Shown here: positions 1 through 6,322 of the stretch, piece by piece
How positions within the stretch are numbered: the stretch's first letter is position 1
Layout of the letters: every line of letters starts with the position of its first letter
Origin: an uncultured Sphingomonadales bacterium
Lineage (GTDB): Bacteria > Pseudomonadota > Alphaproteobacteria > Sphingomonadales > Sphingomonadaceae
Direction: 5' to 3'
Length of the DNA: 8,668 nt
NCBI GenBank assembly: GCA_903868655.1
Contig: CAIPWG010000466.1
Coordinates: 1 to 8,668, forward strand
The notes under the pieces: generated by a model
What the model was told of the DNA's origin: nothing
The model's database searches: none
Seen by the model: the letters and a program-made list of their open reading frames with translations, nothing else
Program-made: the position numbers and the translations under genes

Positions 1-1038
1 GCCACCAAACCGCGCGCGGATCTTGGGCCGCAAGCTGGCTTCGAGCACCATATCGAGCAAGCGGTCGGAGAAACGCGGCTTGCCGGCCGCACGTCGGGCG
101 GCAAGCGCCAGCGCCTGGTGCATCAAAGTGGCTGGCAGGCGGCCCTGTTTTTCTACCTGCTTCATGATTCGCATGCGCAGTACTTCAAACAAGCGCGGCA
201 CCACCACCATCAGCGTCGGGCGCACTTCCTCGATATTGCTCGCCAGTTTTTCCAGGGATTCGGCGTAGTAAATGCAACCGCCCATGCCGAGTGGGAGAAA
301 CTGCCCGCCGCTATGTTCATAGGCGTGGCTCAGCGGCAGGAACGACAGGAACACTTCATCGCCCCAGCCAAAATCGTCGGCCAGAATCTGCGCGGCGCCG
401 TCGACATTGGTCAGGATCGCGCCATGATGCTGGCGCACCCCGCGCGGCGCCCCGCCAGTGCCGCTGGTGTAAATCAGGCATGCCAGATCGTTGCGACCGA
501 TGGTGGCAACCCGCGCCTCTGTCTCGGCGCGCGCGGCGGCCACATCGCCGCTGATCAGGTCGGCCCAGTCATGGAAAGTCAGCGTGCCTGCCTGCATCCG
601 CCGCAACGGCGTGATGCCGATAACGTGTTCGACATTGGGGGTACGCAATGCTGCGGCCAGAAGCGGTTGAGCCAGCTTTTGTGTCGAGACGATGATCGCC
701 CGCGCGCCCGAATTTTCCAGAATATGATAATGGTCGCGTTCGGTGTTGGTAATATAGGTTGGTACGGTGACCAGCCCGGCGGCCATGATGGCCAAATCTG
801 CGATACACCATTCGGGCCGGTTTTCGGAGACCAGCGCGACCCGGTCCCCCGGGTTCAGGCCAATCGCGCGCAACGATTGTGCCAGCAGGCAGATCTCATC
901 GGCAACACTGGCCCAGCTGCGGGTAGACCAGACGCCATCGCGCTTGGCCCCCAGCATCGGCCGTTCATCGCGCTCTTTCGCACGATCGAGGACCATCGCA
1001 ACCAGGTTCGGGTAGCGGTCAAAATCGGTCAACTGCAC
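1..1038 (-). CDS. AMP-forming long-chain acyl-CoA synthetase (FadD-like), 3'-truncated by the window edge
   Basis: Activates a fatty acid with ATP and CoA to acyl-CoA through an acyl-adenylate, in the cytoplasm or at the membrane. The 346 residues present are the N-terminal part of an enzyme usually near 600 residues; the rest lies left of position 1. The ATP-binding motif YTSGTGGAPRGV is intact at residues 190-201, and LPLSHAYEH follows at 234-242. The N-terminus (QLTDFDRYPNLVAMVLDRA) and the segment GDRVALVSENRPEW are typical of the long-chain synthetase family. I chose the GTG at 1038: AGAGGA lies 11 bases upstream and an in-frame TAA lies at 1065-1063. A nearby ATG at 1060 is out of frame and stops after 13 codons. 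A TTG at 1032 is a less likely start. It is probably the last visible member of a pyrD-ggt-synthetase transcript. Substrate chain length cannot be told from this part. Confidence 0.88.
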   Translation of the reverse strand, partial: MQLTDFDRYPNLVAMVLDRAKERDERPMLGAKRDGVWSTRSWASVADEICLLAQSLRAIGLNPGDRVALVSENRPEWCIADLAIMAAGLVTVPTYITNTERDHYHILENSGARAIIVSTQKLAQPLLAAALRTPNVEHVIGITPLRRMQAGTLTFHDWADLISGDVAAARAETEARVATIGRNDLACLIYTSGTGGAPRGVRQHHGAILTNVDGAAQILADDFGWGDEVFLSFLPLSHAYEHSGGQFLPLGMGGCIYYAESLEKLASNIEEVRPTLMVVVPRLFEVLRMRIMKQVEKQGRLPATLMHQALALAARRAAGKPRFSDRLLDMVLEASLRPKIRARFGG

Positions 1039-1086
1039 GGGGCGTGCGATCCTCTGCCATGGTTATCGTTGTGGTTGCCCTGATTA

Positions 1087-1101
1087 GGGGCGCAGCGCCC
1101 T
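1087..1101 (-). other. Short GC hairpin between ggt and the acyl-CoA synthetase gene
   Basis: GGGCGC (1088-1093) and GCGCCC (1095-1100) are perfect inverted repeats around one A, realistically a 5-bp stem with a 3-base loop. It lies 18-30 bases after the ggt stop on the minus strand. No T-tract follows on that strand, so I do not call it an intrinsic terminator. It could slow polymerase or protect an mRNA end, or be chance in GC-rich DNA. Confidence 0.35.
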
Positions 1102-1117
1102 TACGGCAAGCGGGGCA

Positions 1118-2854
1118 TTACGGAGAGGCGGTGGCGCCTTCACTGCGCGGGTCTGCGGCGCCGTGCCAGCCATCGGCCGTATGTTCGATCGCATTGGCTT
1201 TCAGCCGCAGCGGCGCGGCGACCACTTTGGCGTGGCCCAGCGCGGTCAAAGCGGGGATCATCGGTTCCAGGCTGGTGCCGGCTTCGACCGCCAGCACGGG
1301 CGCGCCAGCGCCTTCGGAAAAGGGCATGACCATGCCTTGTGCAATCGCGCTGCGCGCATCGAGGCCCCAATCGAGCGTACCGATCAGCACGCGGATCACT
1401 TGCGCAGGGATGGTCACCCCGCCTGCTGCGCCCGCAGCGATTCGGATGTGTCCCGCGGCGTCATAGACGATGACCGGGCTCATCGAACTGCGCGGGCGTT
1501 TGCCGGCTTCGACCCGGTTGGCGGTAGGCAGACCGGCACGATCAGGATCGAGATTGAAATCGGTCAGTTCGTTGTTGAGCACATAGCCATTGACGAGCAA
1601 CCCTGATCCAAAGGCGCTTTCGACGGTCGAGGTATAGCTGGCCACATCGCCGTGTGCGTCGACCGCGACGAAATGGGTGGTGCCGTGTTCGTCGATGGGC
1701 CCCCCCATTGCATAGGCCGCATTTGAACCCGCAGGCGTGCCGGGCTGTGCGATTGGCAGTGTGCTGCCTTCGCTGATCAGGGCAGAGCGTGCCGCGATAT
1801 AGCCAGGATCGATCAGGCCCTTGATCGGCACCTGGACATAGCCGGGGTCGGCAACAAAGCGATCGCGGTCGGCAAAGGCCAGCCGCTCTGCTTCGGCGAT
1901 CAGGTGCCATGACACCGGCGATGCCGCGCCCAGCGCCTTCATATCAAACCGTTGCAACATCCCCAGCACCTGCAGAACAACAATGCCGCCAGCTGATGGT
2001 GGCCCCATGCTGCACACTTTCCATGTGCGGTAGGGCGCACAGACGGGGTCGACCGCCCGTGCGCGATAGGCGCCGATATCAGCAGCCGTGAGCGGCGCGG
2101 GGTTTATCGGACTAGCCGATACATGCGCTGCGATCGCAGCGGCGTTGGCGCCGCTGTAAAAGGCTGAGGGACCTTCGCGGGCGATACGTTGAAGCATATC
2201 GGCCAGCGCGGGATTTTTCACCAGGCTGCCCACTGGCACCGGTGCGCCTTGCGCATCGAACCACATCGCGCGCGCAGCGGGGTCGATCGTCGCGATTGAT
2301 TTTGCCATGGCCAGGGTTGCCGTGAGCCGGGGCGTTGCCACATAGCCATCGCGCGCCAGACGGATGGCGGGCGCAAACAACCGTGCCCACGGCAGATGTC
2401 CATGGCGTTGGTGCGCCAGCGCAGCCAGCGACAGATTGCCGGGTACGCCGACGCTGCGCCCACCCGGCACGGCTGCTCCGTGATTGAGCGGATGACCGTC
2501 ATGAAAGAACCATTGCGGACTGGCGGCAGCCGGAGCGGTCTCGCGACCATCAAAGCTGTCAACTTTGCCATCGGCACTACCCGTCAGCAGGAAGCCGCCG
2601 CCGCCGATACCCGAGCTTTGCGGTTCAACCACACCAAGTGCCAGCATGGTGGCAATCACCGCATCGGTCGCACTTCCGCCTGCGCGCAGGATCTCGGCCC
2701 CGGCCGCTGCCGCACGCGGATCAGCGGCAGAAACGATACCCTGGTCGCCGGTGTCTGCGCCAATCGCCATGGCTGGCAACGGGGCTGCATTCAGCGATAT
2801 CAGGGCGAGCGCCGCACAGGCAGTGCGAAACGATGGGGTGTTCATTCGCCGCAT
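1118..2854 (-). CDS. ggt: Gamma-glutamyltransferase (gamma-glutamyltranspeptidase) precursor
   Basis: Cleaves or transfers the gamma-glutamyl group of glutathione and related compounds; an N-terminal nucleophile hydrolase that self-cleaves into two subunits, normally periplasmic. At 578 residues it has the usual bacterial length. An N-terminal RRM, then a hydrophobic run (ACAALALISLNAAPL) and AMA before I31 form a Sec signal peptide. The self-cleavage site and nucleophile are Thr392 in HGTTHF. Other expected residues are Arg104 (GRETAP, glutamate carboxylate), Asp432 (NNELTDF), Ser456-Ser457 (KRPRSSMSP) and Gly478-Gly479 (AAGGVTIP, oxyanion hole). Where E. coli Ggt has Asn411 there is Glu (TSTVES), as in Bacillus-type enzymes. 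I favour the ATG at 2854, one base after the pyrD stop and behind GGGAACGA; an ATG at 2845 is equally compatible with the signal peptide. A longer frame opening at 2890 would overlap pyrD and bury the signal peptide. Translation is probably coupled to pyrD. Confidence 0.93.
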   Translation of the reverse strand: MRRMNTPSFRTACAALALISLNAAPLPAMAIGADTGDQGIVSAADPRAAAAGAEILRAGGSATDAVIATMLALGVVEPQSSGIGGGGFLLTGSADGKVDSFDGRETAPAAASPQWFFHDGHPLNHGAAVPGGRSVGVPGNLSLAALAHQRHGHLPWARLFAPAIRLARDGYVATPRLTATLAMAKSIATIDPAARAMWFDAQGAPVPVGSLVKNPALADMLQRIAREGPSAFYSGANAAAIAAHVSASPINPAPLTAADIGAYRARAVDPVCAPYRTWKVCSMGPPSAGGIVVLQVLGMLQRFDMKALGAASPVSWHLIAEAERLAFADRDRFVADPGYVQVPIKGLIDPGYIAARSALISEGSTLPIAQPGTPAGSNAAYAMGGPIDEHGTTHFVAVDAHGDVASYTSTVESAFGSGLLVNGYVLNNELTDFNLDPDRAGLPTANRVEAGKRPRSSMSPVIVYDAAGHIRIAAGAAGGVTIPAQVIRVLIGTLDWGLDARSAIAQGMVMPFSEGAGAPVLAVEAGTSLEPMIPALTALGHAKVVAAPLRLKANAIEHTADGWHGAADPRSEGATASP

Positions 2855-2855
2855 G

Positions 2856-3887
2856 CTATTCGTTCCCGACCGCTTCGGCAATGTTGGCAAATCCTGCGGA
2901 TTGCGCGCGTTGTGCCAATCCCTTGATCAGGCGGCGGGCGAGGCCAGGCCCTTCATAAACCAGCGCGCTGTAAACTTGCACCAGGCAGGCGCCCGCGCGG
3001 ATACGCGCCCAAGCATCTTCGACCGAAGCAATGCCCCCGACCCCGATCAACGGGATTGCCCCGCCGCTTGCCTTGCGGAATGTGCGCAAGGATTGCAGCG
3101 CCAGATCGCGCAGCGGTTCGCCCGACAAGCCGCCGCTTTCACCAGCATGGGGCGATTGCAAAGCCGGGCGGGTGATCGTGGTGTTCGATACGATCAGCGC
3201 GTCGATCCGACGTTCCAGGGCAATGCGGCAAATCGAATCGATTTCGGCATGATCAAGATCGGGCGCCAATTTCAGGAAAATGGGTGTCGCACTGGCCCCG
3301 CGCGCCTCGATCACTGCGTCGAGCAATGCGGCCAGGGCCCCTTCGTCCTGCAAAGCGCGCAAGCCCGGGGTGTTGGGCGAAGAAATGTTGACTGTCAGGT
3401 AGCGCGCGAGCGGGGCCATGATCCGTGTCATGGTGGCATAGTCCGCGATCCGGTCGGACGAATCCTTGTTGGCGCCGATATTCACCCCGACGATGCCCGG
3501 TGCTGCACCGCGCGCGGTCAGGCGGCGTACAACCACCTCGGCGCCATCGTTGTTGAAGCCCATGCGGTTGATGACCGCGCGATCTTCTACCAGGCGGAAC
3601 AGGCGCGGGCGGGGATTGCCTGACTGGGGGCGCGGCGTGACCGTGCCGATTTCGACAAATCCGAAACCCAGGCCCAGCATCGCATCGGGCACTTGCGCGT
3701 TCTTGTCGAAGCCGGGGGCCAGCCCCACCGGGTTGGGAAACGTGATACCTGCAATCTGTTGCGACAAGATCGGTATCGCCGGGACCGGCCCGCGCTTGGG
3801 CAACAGCTGCAACGCCGCCAGTGTCAGGGTGTGAGCAGGTTCAGCCGGAACGGTGAACAGCACGGGACGCAACAGGCGATAGGTCAT
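2856..3887 (-). CDS. pyrD: Dihydroorotate dehydrogenase (quinone), class 2
   Basis: Oxidises dihydroorotate to orotate in pyrimidine synthesis, passing electrons through FMN to membrane quinone. The 343-residue protein matches class 2 length (about 336 in E. coli). The N-terminus MTYRLLRPVLFTVPAEPAH resembles the helix that attaches class 2 enzymes to the membrane and forms the quinone tunnel. Family motifs follow in order: NPVGLAPGFDKNA, EIGTVTPRPQSGNPRPRLFR, NRMGFNNDG, VNISSPNTPGLR with the class 2 catalytic serine at Ser170, LKLAPDL, VSNTTITRP, GVGGI and VQVYSALVYEGP for FMN phosphate. The start at 3887 is chosen by family alignment; its ribosome site is weak. The frame stays open to an ATG at 3962, which would add 25 residues (MAMALPSPKVAACPV...) unlike the family. 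It is first in the minus-strand gene set and divergent from the suf operon. Confidence 0.95.
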   Translation of the reverse strand: MTYRLLRPVLFTVPAEPAHTLTLAALQLLPKRGPVPAIPILSQQIAGITFPNPVGLAPGFDKNAQVPDAMLGLGFGFVEIGTVTPRPQSGNPRPRLFRLVEDRAVINRMGFNNDGAEVVVRRLTARGAAPGIVGVNIGANKDSSDRIADYATMTRIMAPLARYLTVNISSPNTPGLRALQDEGALAALLDAVIEARGASATPIFLKLAPDLDHAEIDSICRIALERRIDALIVSNTTITRPALQSPHAGESGGLSGEPLRDLALQSLRTFRKASGGAIPLIGVGGIASVEDAWARIRAGACLVQVYSALVYEGPGLARRLIKGLAQRAQSAGFANIAEAVGNE

Positions 3888-4044
3888 TGGGCAAAATACA
3901 TCATGATAAAGGTACGCGACCGGACAAGCGGCCACCTTGGGCGACGGCAGAGCCATAGCCAAGATCGAAATTCCGACCCAGCCAACAAAAACGCCGCTGG
4001 CTGAGCGCGACCAGGCGTTATGTTACAGCTGTGTCATGGATTTT

Positions 4045-4180
4045 GTCGCATACATCCAATCCGCGAATCGCATCACTGATTAGGTCTTTCTATGCGACCC
4101 GAAGGGCCTGATGCAGCGATGTATCAGGTACCTGACTTCAGGGCGGCCGGACCCAAAGGGCCGGTCGCCTATTTTTTTTG
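4045..4180 (+). ncRNA. Candidate structured small RNA (or terminated leader), family unknown
   Basis: The segment has strong RNA-like structure and ends in an intrinsic terminator, with no plus-strand gene before it. GTCGCATA (4045-4052) pairs perfectly with TATGCGAC (4091-4098). Inside that loop, CCAATC (4056-4061) can pair with GATT-A-GG (4078-4084) with one bulge, and GCG (4063-4065) with CGC (4069-4071). A 9-bp stem follows (4107-4115 with 4120-4128, one G-U pair) closed by the tetraloop GCGA (4116-4119), a GNRA loop. Then come a 4-bp stem (4131-4134 with 4139-4142) and the terminator. The 5' end is unknown; a poor -10-like TATGTT sits at 4019-4024 without a good -35, which would start the RNA near 4031. 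It matches no riboswitch, SRP RNA, tmRNA or other RNA that I can recall. It may be an independent small RNA or a prematurely terminated leader of the suf operon. Confidence 0.5.
4142..4179 (+). terminator. Strong intrinsic terminator on the plus strand
   Basis: GGCGGCCGG (4142-4150), a bulged A (4151) and CCC (4152-4154) pair with GGG (4158-4160) and CCGGTCGCC (4161-4169) around an AAA loop. This gives a 12-bp stem with one G-U pair. A run of eight T follows at 4172-4179. The minus strand has no T-run on the other side of the stem, so it works in the plus direction only. No plus-strand gene precedes it, which implies a short non-coding transcript. Confidence 0.85.
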
Positions 4181-4194
4181 GCGCCCGCGGGCGC
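4181..4194. repeat. Perfect 14-bp GC palindrome
   Basis: GCGCCCGCGGGCGC is its own reverse complement and starts one base after the T-run and G that end the terminator. It could be a protein-binding site or a second hairpin that adds to termination. It could also be chance in this GC-rich stretch (4181-4200 is nearly all G and C). Confidence 0.4.
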
Positions 4195-4230
4195 GGGGCG
4201 AGTCCGTGAACACGCGTGAATAGGGGCATC

Positions 4231-4259
4231 TTGTCACAGCCTTGCGCGATACCTAGATA
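4231..4259 (+). promoter_or_regulatory. Sigma70-type promoter of the suf operon
   Basis: TTGTCA (4231-4236) matches the -35 consensus at 5 of 6 positions. After exactly 17 bases comes TAGATA (4254-4259), a plausible -10. Transcription would start near 4265-4267, about 60 bases before the regulator ATG. It lies after the plus-strand terminator, so the operon need not depend on read-through from the RNA candidate. Confidence 0.6.
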
Positions 4260-4265
4260 AACCGG

Positions 4266-4286
4266 ATCGAATCAGTCTGATTTGAT
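4266..4286. promoter_or_regulatory. 21-bp dyad at the suf promoter start, probable repressor operator
   Basis: The left arm ATCGAATCAG (4266-4275) and right arm CTGATTTGAT (4277-4286) match as inverted repeats at 9 of 10 positions around a central T. The inner AATCAG/CTGATT pair is perfect. It covers the predicted first transcribed bases, a place where bound repressor would block initiation. The encoded Rrf2-type regulator just downstream is the obvious candidate binder (autoregulation), which is an inference. I did not match it to a known IscR, RirA or SufR consensus. Confidence 0.55.
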
Positions 4287-4326
4287 TGGCGGGTCCAAAC
4301 GCGGCCCGGTTCAAAGGTGGGTCGCA

Positions 4327-4797
4327 ATGCGTCTGTCCAGTATGGCCGATTACGCGGTGGTAACCATGACCGCCGCCGCACGGCATTGCGGCCATGCGCG
4401 GATCAGCGCGCAGCAACTGGCCGATGAAACCGGATTGCCGGCACCCACCGTGCAGAAACTGGTCAGCAAACTGTCGGCCGCCAAGCTGTTGCGCAGTGTG
4501 CGTGGCGCGCATGGCGGGTTCACACTCGCACGTCCCGCAGCCGCCATTTCACTGGCCGACATTATCGAAGCCGTCGAAGGGCCGATCGCCATGGCGGCGT
4601 GCAGCGACCGGCTGCGCACCGACAAGGGCCGGCATGACTGTTCGCTGGAAAGCGCCTGCCTGGTGCGTCCGCACTGGCCGGTGGTTGATGCGGTTTTGCG
4701 CCAGGCGCTGGCCGGCGTGACTTTGAGCCAATTGGCCGCACCTGGCCCCAAGCCGCACGTTGCGGCCACCCCCTCCATTATCGAGTTGCAAGCATGA
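4327..4797 (+). CDS. Rrf2/IscR-family regulator of the SUF system
   Basis: A 156-residue winged-helix regulator that probably senses iron-sulfur cluster status and represses its own operon. The N-terminal part has the Rrf2 pattern: [14 protein letters not shown], then a helix-turn-helix around [24 protein letters not shown] (residues 26-49) and the wing [31 protein letters not shown]. Cysteines 92, 105 and 111 are placed to bind a cluster, with His103 and His116 as possible further ligands. E. coli IscR uses Cys92, 98 and 104 plus His107, so the first spacing here is longer (12 against 5 residues), as in the SUF-associated branch. The ATG at 4327 has AGGTGG six bases upstream; a longer frame from a TTG at 4282 lies in the predicted operator and is rejected. 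The last four bases overlap the sufB start (ATGA). It may be called sufR or iscR-like; I leave the symbol blank. Confidence 0.9.
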   Translation: MRLSSMADYAVVTMTAAARHCGHARISAQQLADETGLPAPTVQKLVSKLSAAKLLRSVRGAHGGFTLARPAAAISLADIIEAVEGPIAMAACSDRLRTDKGRHDCSLESACLVRPHWPVVDAVLRQALAGVTLSQLAAPGPKPHVAATPSIIELQA

Positions 4798-6278
4798 CTG
4801 ACCACGAACCCGTCGTAAAGGATTTGGCTGCGCGTGAAGCGGCGGCGCGGGCGGCCGATTACGAGCACGGCTGGTCATCGGACATCGAACAGGAATACGG
4901 GCCCAAGGGCCTGTCCGAAGACACGGTTCGTTATATTTCGGCCAAGAAAGACGAGCCCGAATGGATGCTCGAATGGCGGCTGAAGGCCTATCGCCATTGG
5001 CTGACCATGCCGATGCCCGACTGGGCCAAGCTCAATATTCCCCCGATCGATTATCAGGCAGCGTATTACTGGGCCGCGCCCAAGACCAAGGACGGGCCCA
5101 AGAGCCTTGACGAGGTCGATCCTGAAATTCTGCGGATTTATGAAAAACTGGGCATTCCGCTTGCCGAGCAGGCGGTGCTGGCGGGTGTCGAAGGCGCGCG
5201 CAAGATCGCGGTCGATGCGGTGTTTGACAGCGTGTCGGTGGCAACCACGTTCCGCAAGGAACTGGAAGCGGCCGGGGTCATTTTCCGTTCGATCAGCGAG
5301 GCGATCCGCGAATATCCCGATCTGGTGCGGCGCTGGCTGGGCCGTATCGTGCCAATGCATGACAACTATTTTTCGGCGCTCAATTGTGCGGTGTTTTCCG
5401 ACGGCACGTTTGTCTACATTCCGGAAGGCGTGCGCTGTCCGATGGAACTGTCGACCTATTTCCGCATCAATGCCGAAAACACCGGGCAGTTCGAACGCAC
5501 GCTGATTGTCGCCGACAAAGGCGCGTACGTCTCGTATCTGGAAGGCTGCACTGCGCCACAGCGCGATGAAAACCAGTTGCACGCTGCCGTGGTCGAATTG
5601 GTCGCGCTCGACGATGCCGAGATCAAATATTCCACCGTACAGAATTGGTACCCCGGCGATGCCGAAGGCAAAGGCGGGATCTACAATTTCGTCACCAAGC
5701 GCGCGCTGTGTCAGGGCGCGCGCAGCAAAGTCTCGTGGACCCAGGTCGAAACCGGTTCGGCGGTCACGTGGAAATACCCCAGTTGCGTGCTCAATGGCGA
5801 AGACAGTGTCGGTGAATTCTATTCGGTAGCGGTGACCAACAATCACCAGCAGGCTGATACCGGCACCAAAATGATCCACAACGGCAAGGGTAGCCGTTCA
5901 ACGATCGTGTCCAAGGGCATCAGCGCGGGCCATTCGAACAACACCTATCGCGGGCTCGTTCGCGTAGCAGCCAATGCTGAAGGTGTGCGCAATCACACCC
6001 AGTGCGACAGCCTGTTGCTTGGCGCGACCTGCGGCGCACATACCGTCCCTTATATCGAAGTGAAAAACCCCAGCGCGATCATCGAGCACGAGGCGACCAC
6101 CTCGAAGATTTCCGACGATCAGCTGTTTTACGCGATGCAGCGCGGACTGGCCCAGGAAGACGCAGTGGCGCTGATCGTCAACGGCTTTGCCCGCGAAGTA
6201 TTGCAACAATTGCCCATGGAGTTTGCGGTCGAGGCGCAAAAGCTGCTCGGCATCAGCCTGGAAGGTTCGGTGGGGTGA
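4794..6278 (+). CDS. sufB: SufB, scaffold subunit of the SUF Fe-S assembly complex
   Basis: Core scaffold of the SufBC2D complex, which takes sulfur from SufS (directly or through a SufE/SufU-type carrier) and builds iron-sulfur clusters in the cytoplasm. At 494 residues it is nearly the same length as E. coli SufB (495), and the C-terminal half is highly conserved. Key residues line up: Cys252 in LEGCTAP (E. coli Cys254, sulfur acceptor), Cys404 in [16 protein letters not shown] (E. coli Cys405), and His432 and Glu433 in [10 protein letters not shown]. The ending [22 protein letters not shown] is the typical SufB C-terminus. The ATG overlaps the regulator stop by four bases. The ribosome site is poor, so translation is probably coupled to the regulator gene, which would match SufB supply to regulator synthesis. 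Confidence 0.97.
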   Translation: MTDHEPVVKDLAAREAAARAADYEHGWSSDIEQEYGPKGLSEDTVRYISAKKDEPEWMLEWRLKAYRHWLTMPMPDWAKLNIPPIDYQAAYYWAAPKTKDGPKSLDEVDPEILRIYEKLGIPLAEQAVLAGVEGARKIAVDAVFDSVSVATTFRKELEAAGVIFRSISEAIREYPDLVRRWLGRIVPMHDNYFSALNCAVFSDGTFVYIPEGVRCPMELSTYFRINAENTGQFERTLIVADKGAYVSYLEGCTAPQRDENQLHAAVVELVALDDAEIKYSTVQNWYPGDAEGKGGIYNFVTKRALCQGARSKVSWTQVETGSAVTWKYPSCVLNGEDSVGEFYSVAVTNNHQQADTGTKMIHNGKGSRSTIVSKGISAGHSNNTYRGLVRVAANAEGVRNHTQCDSLLLGATCGAHTVPYIEVKNPSAIIEHEATTSKISDDQLFYAMQRGLAQEDAVALIVNGFAREVLQQLPMEFAVEAQKLLGISLEGSVG

Positions 6279-6322
6279 CAGTCTTGTCACGCCTGCTGTC
6301 TAATTGAACGGAAACGATTTTC

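Larger units (their letters stand above)
3888..4326. other. Divergent intergenic region between pyrD and the suf operon
   Basis: This 439-base gap holds no protein gene I can support. Its left part (3888-4044) should contain the pyrD promoter, but I find no convincing -35/-10 pair on the minus strand. It has a perfect 6-bp inverted repeat, CAGCCA (3979-3984) and TGGCTG (3998-4003). The middle (4045-4180) is dense in RNA-like stem-loops and ends in a plus-strand terminator. A GC palindrome follows (4181-4194). The right part has a plus-strand promoter (4231-4259), a dyad (4266-4286) and the ribosome site of the regulator gene. Confidence 0.8.

Noticed and set aside
118..1083. Long plus-strand open frame (about 320 codons)
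   Set aside because: It lies antisense to the acyl-CoA synthetase gene, has no recognisable protein motif and is rich in residues typical of GC-rich antisense frames.
1087..1101. Intrinsic terminator after ggt
   Set aside because: The stem is very short and no T-run follows on the minus strand, so termination is not supported.
2565..3623. Long plus-strand open frame (about 350 codons) across ggt and pyrD
   Set aside because: It runs antisense over two clear genes and across their junction, with no family motif; a shadow of codon bias.
3888..3962. 25-residue N-terminal extension of PyrD
   Set aside because: The family begins at the RLLRP helix. The extension has no targeting or domain features I recognise and is probably upstream non-coding sequence.
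3979..4003. Inverted repeat CAGCCA/TGGCTG upstream of pyrD as an operator
   Set aside because: Only 6-bp arms with a 13-base spacer and no clear promoter nearby; too weak to call.
4282..4326. Upstream TTG start for the Rrf2 regulator
   Set aside because: It begins inside the dyad operator, lacks a ribosome site, and adds residues not found before the conserved [11 protein letters not shown] start.
4875..5879. Long minus-strand open frame (about 330 codons)
   Set aside because: Antisense to sufB; Arg/His/Phe-rich composition and no domain.
6279..6322. Internal promoter before sufC
   Set aside because: TTGTCA occurs here too, but no -10 lies at a suitable distance; TCTAAT is only 9 bases away.
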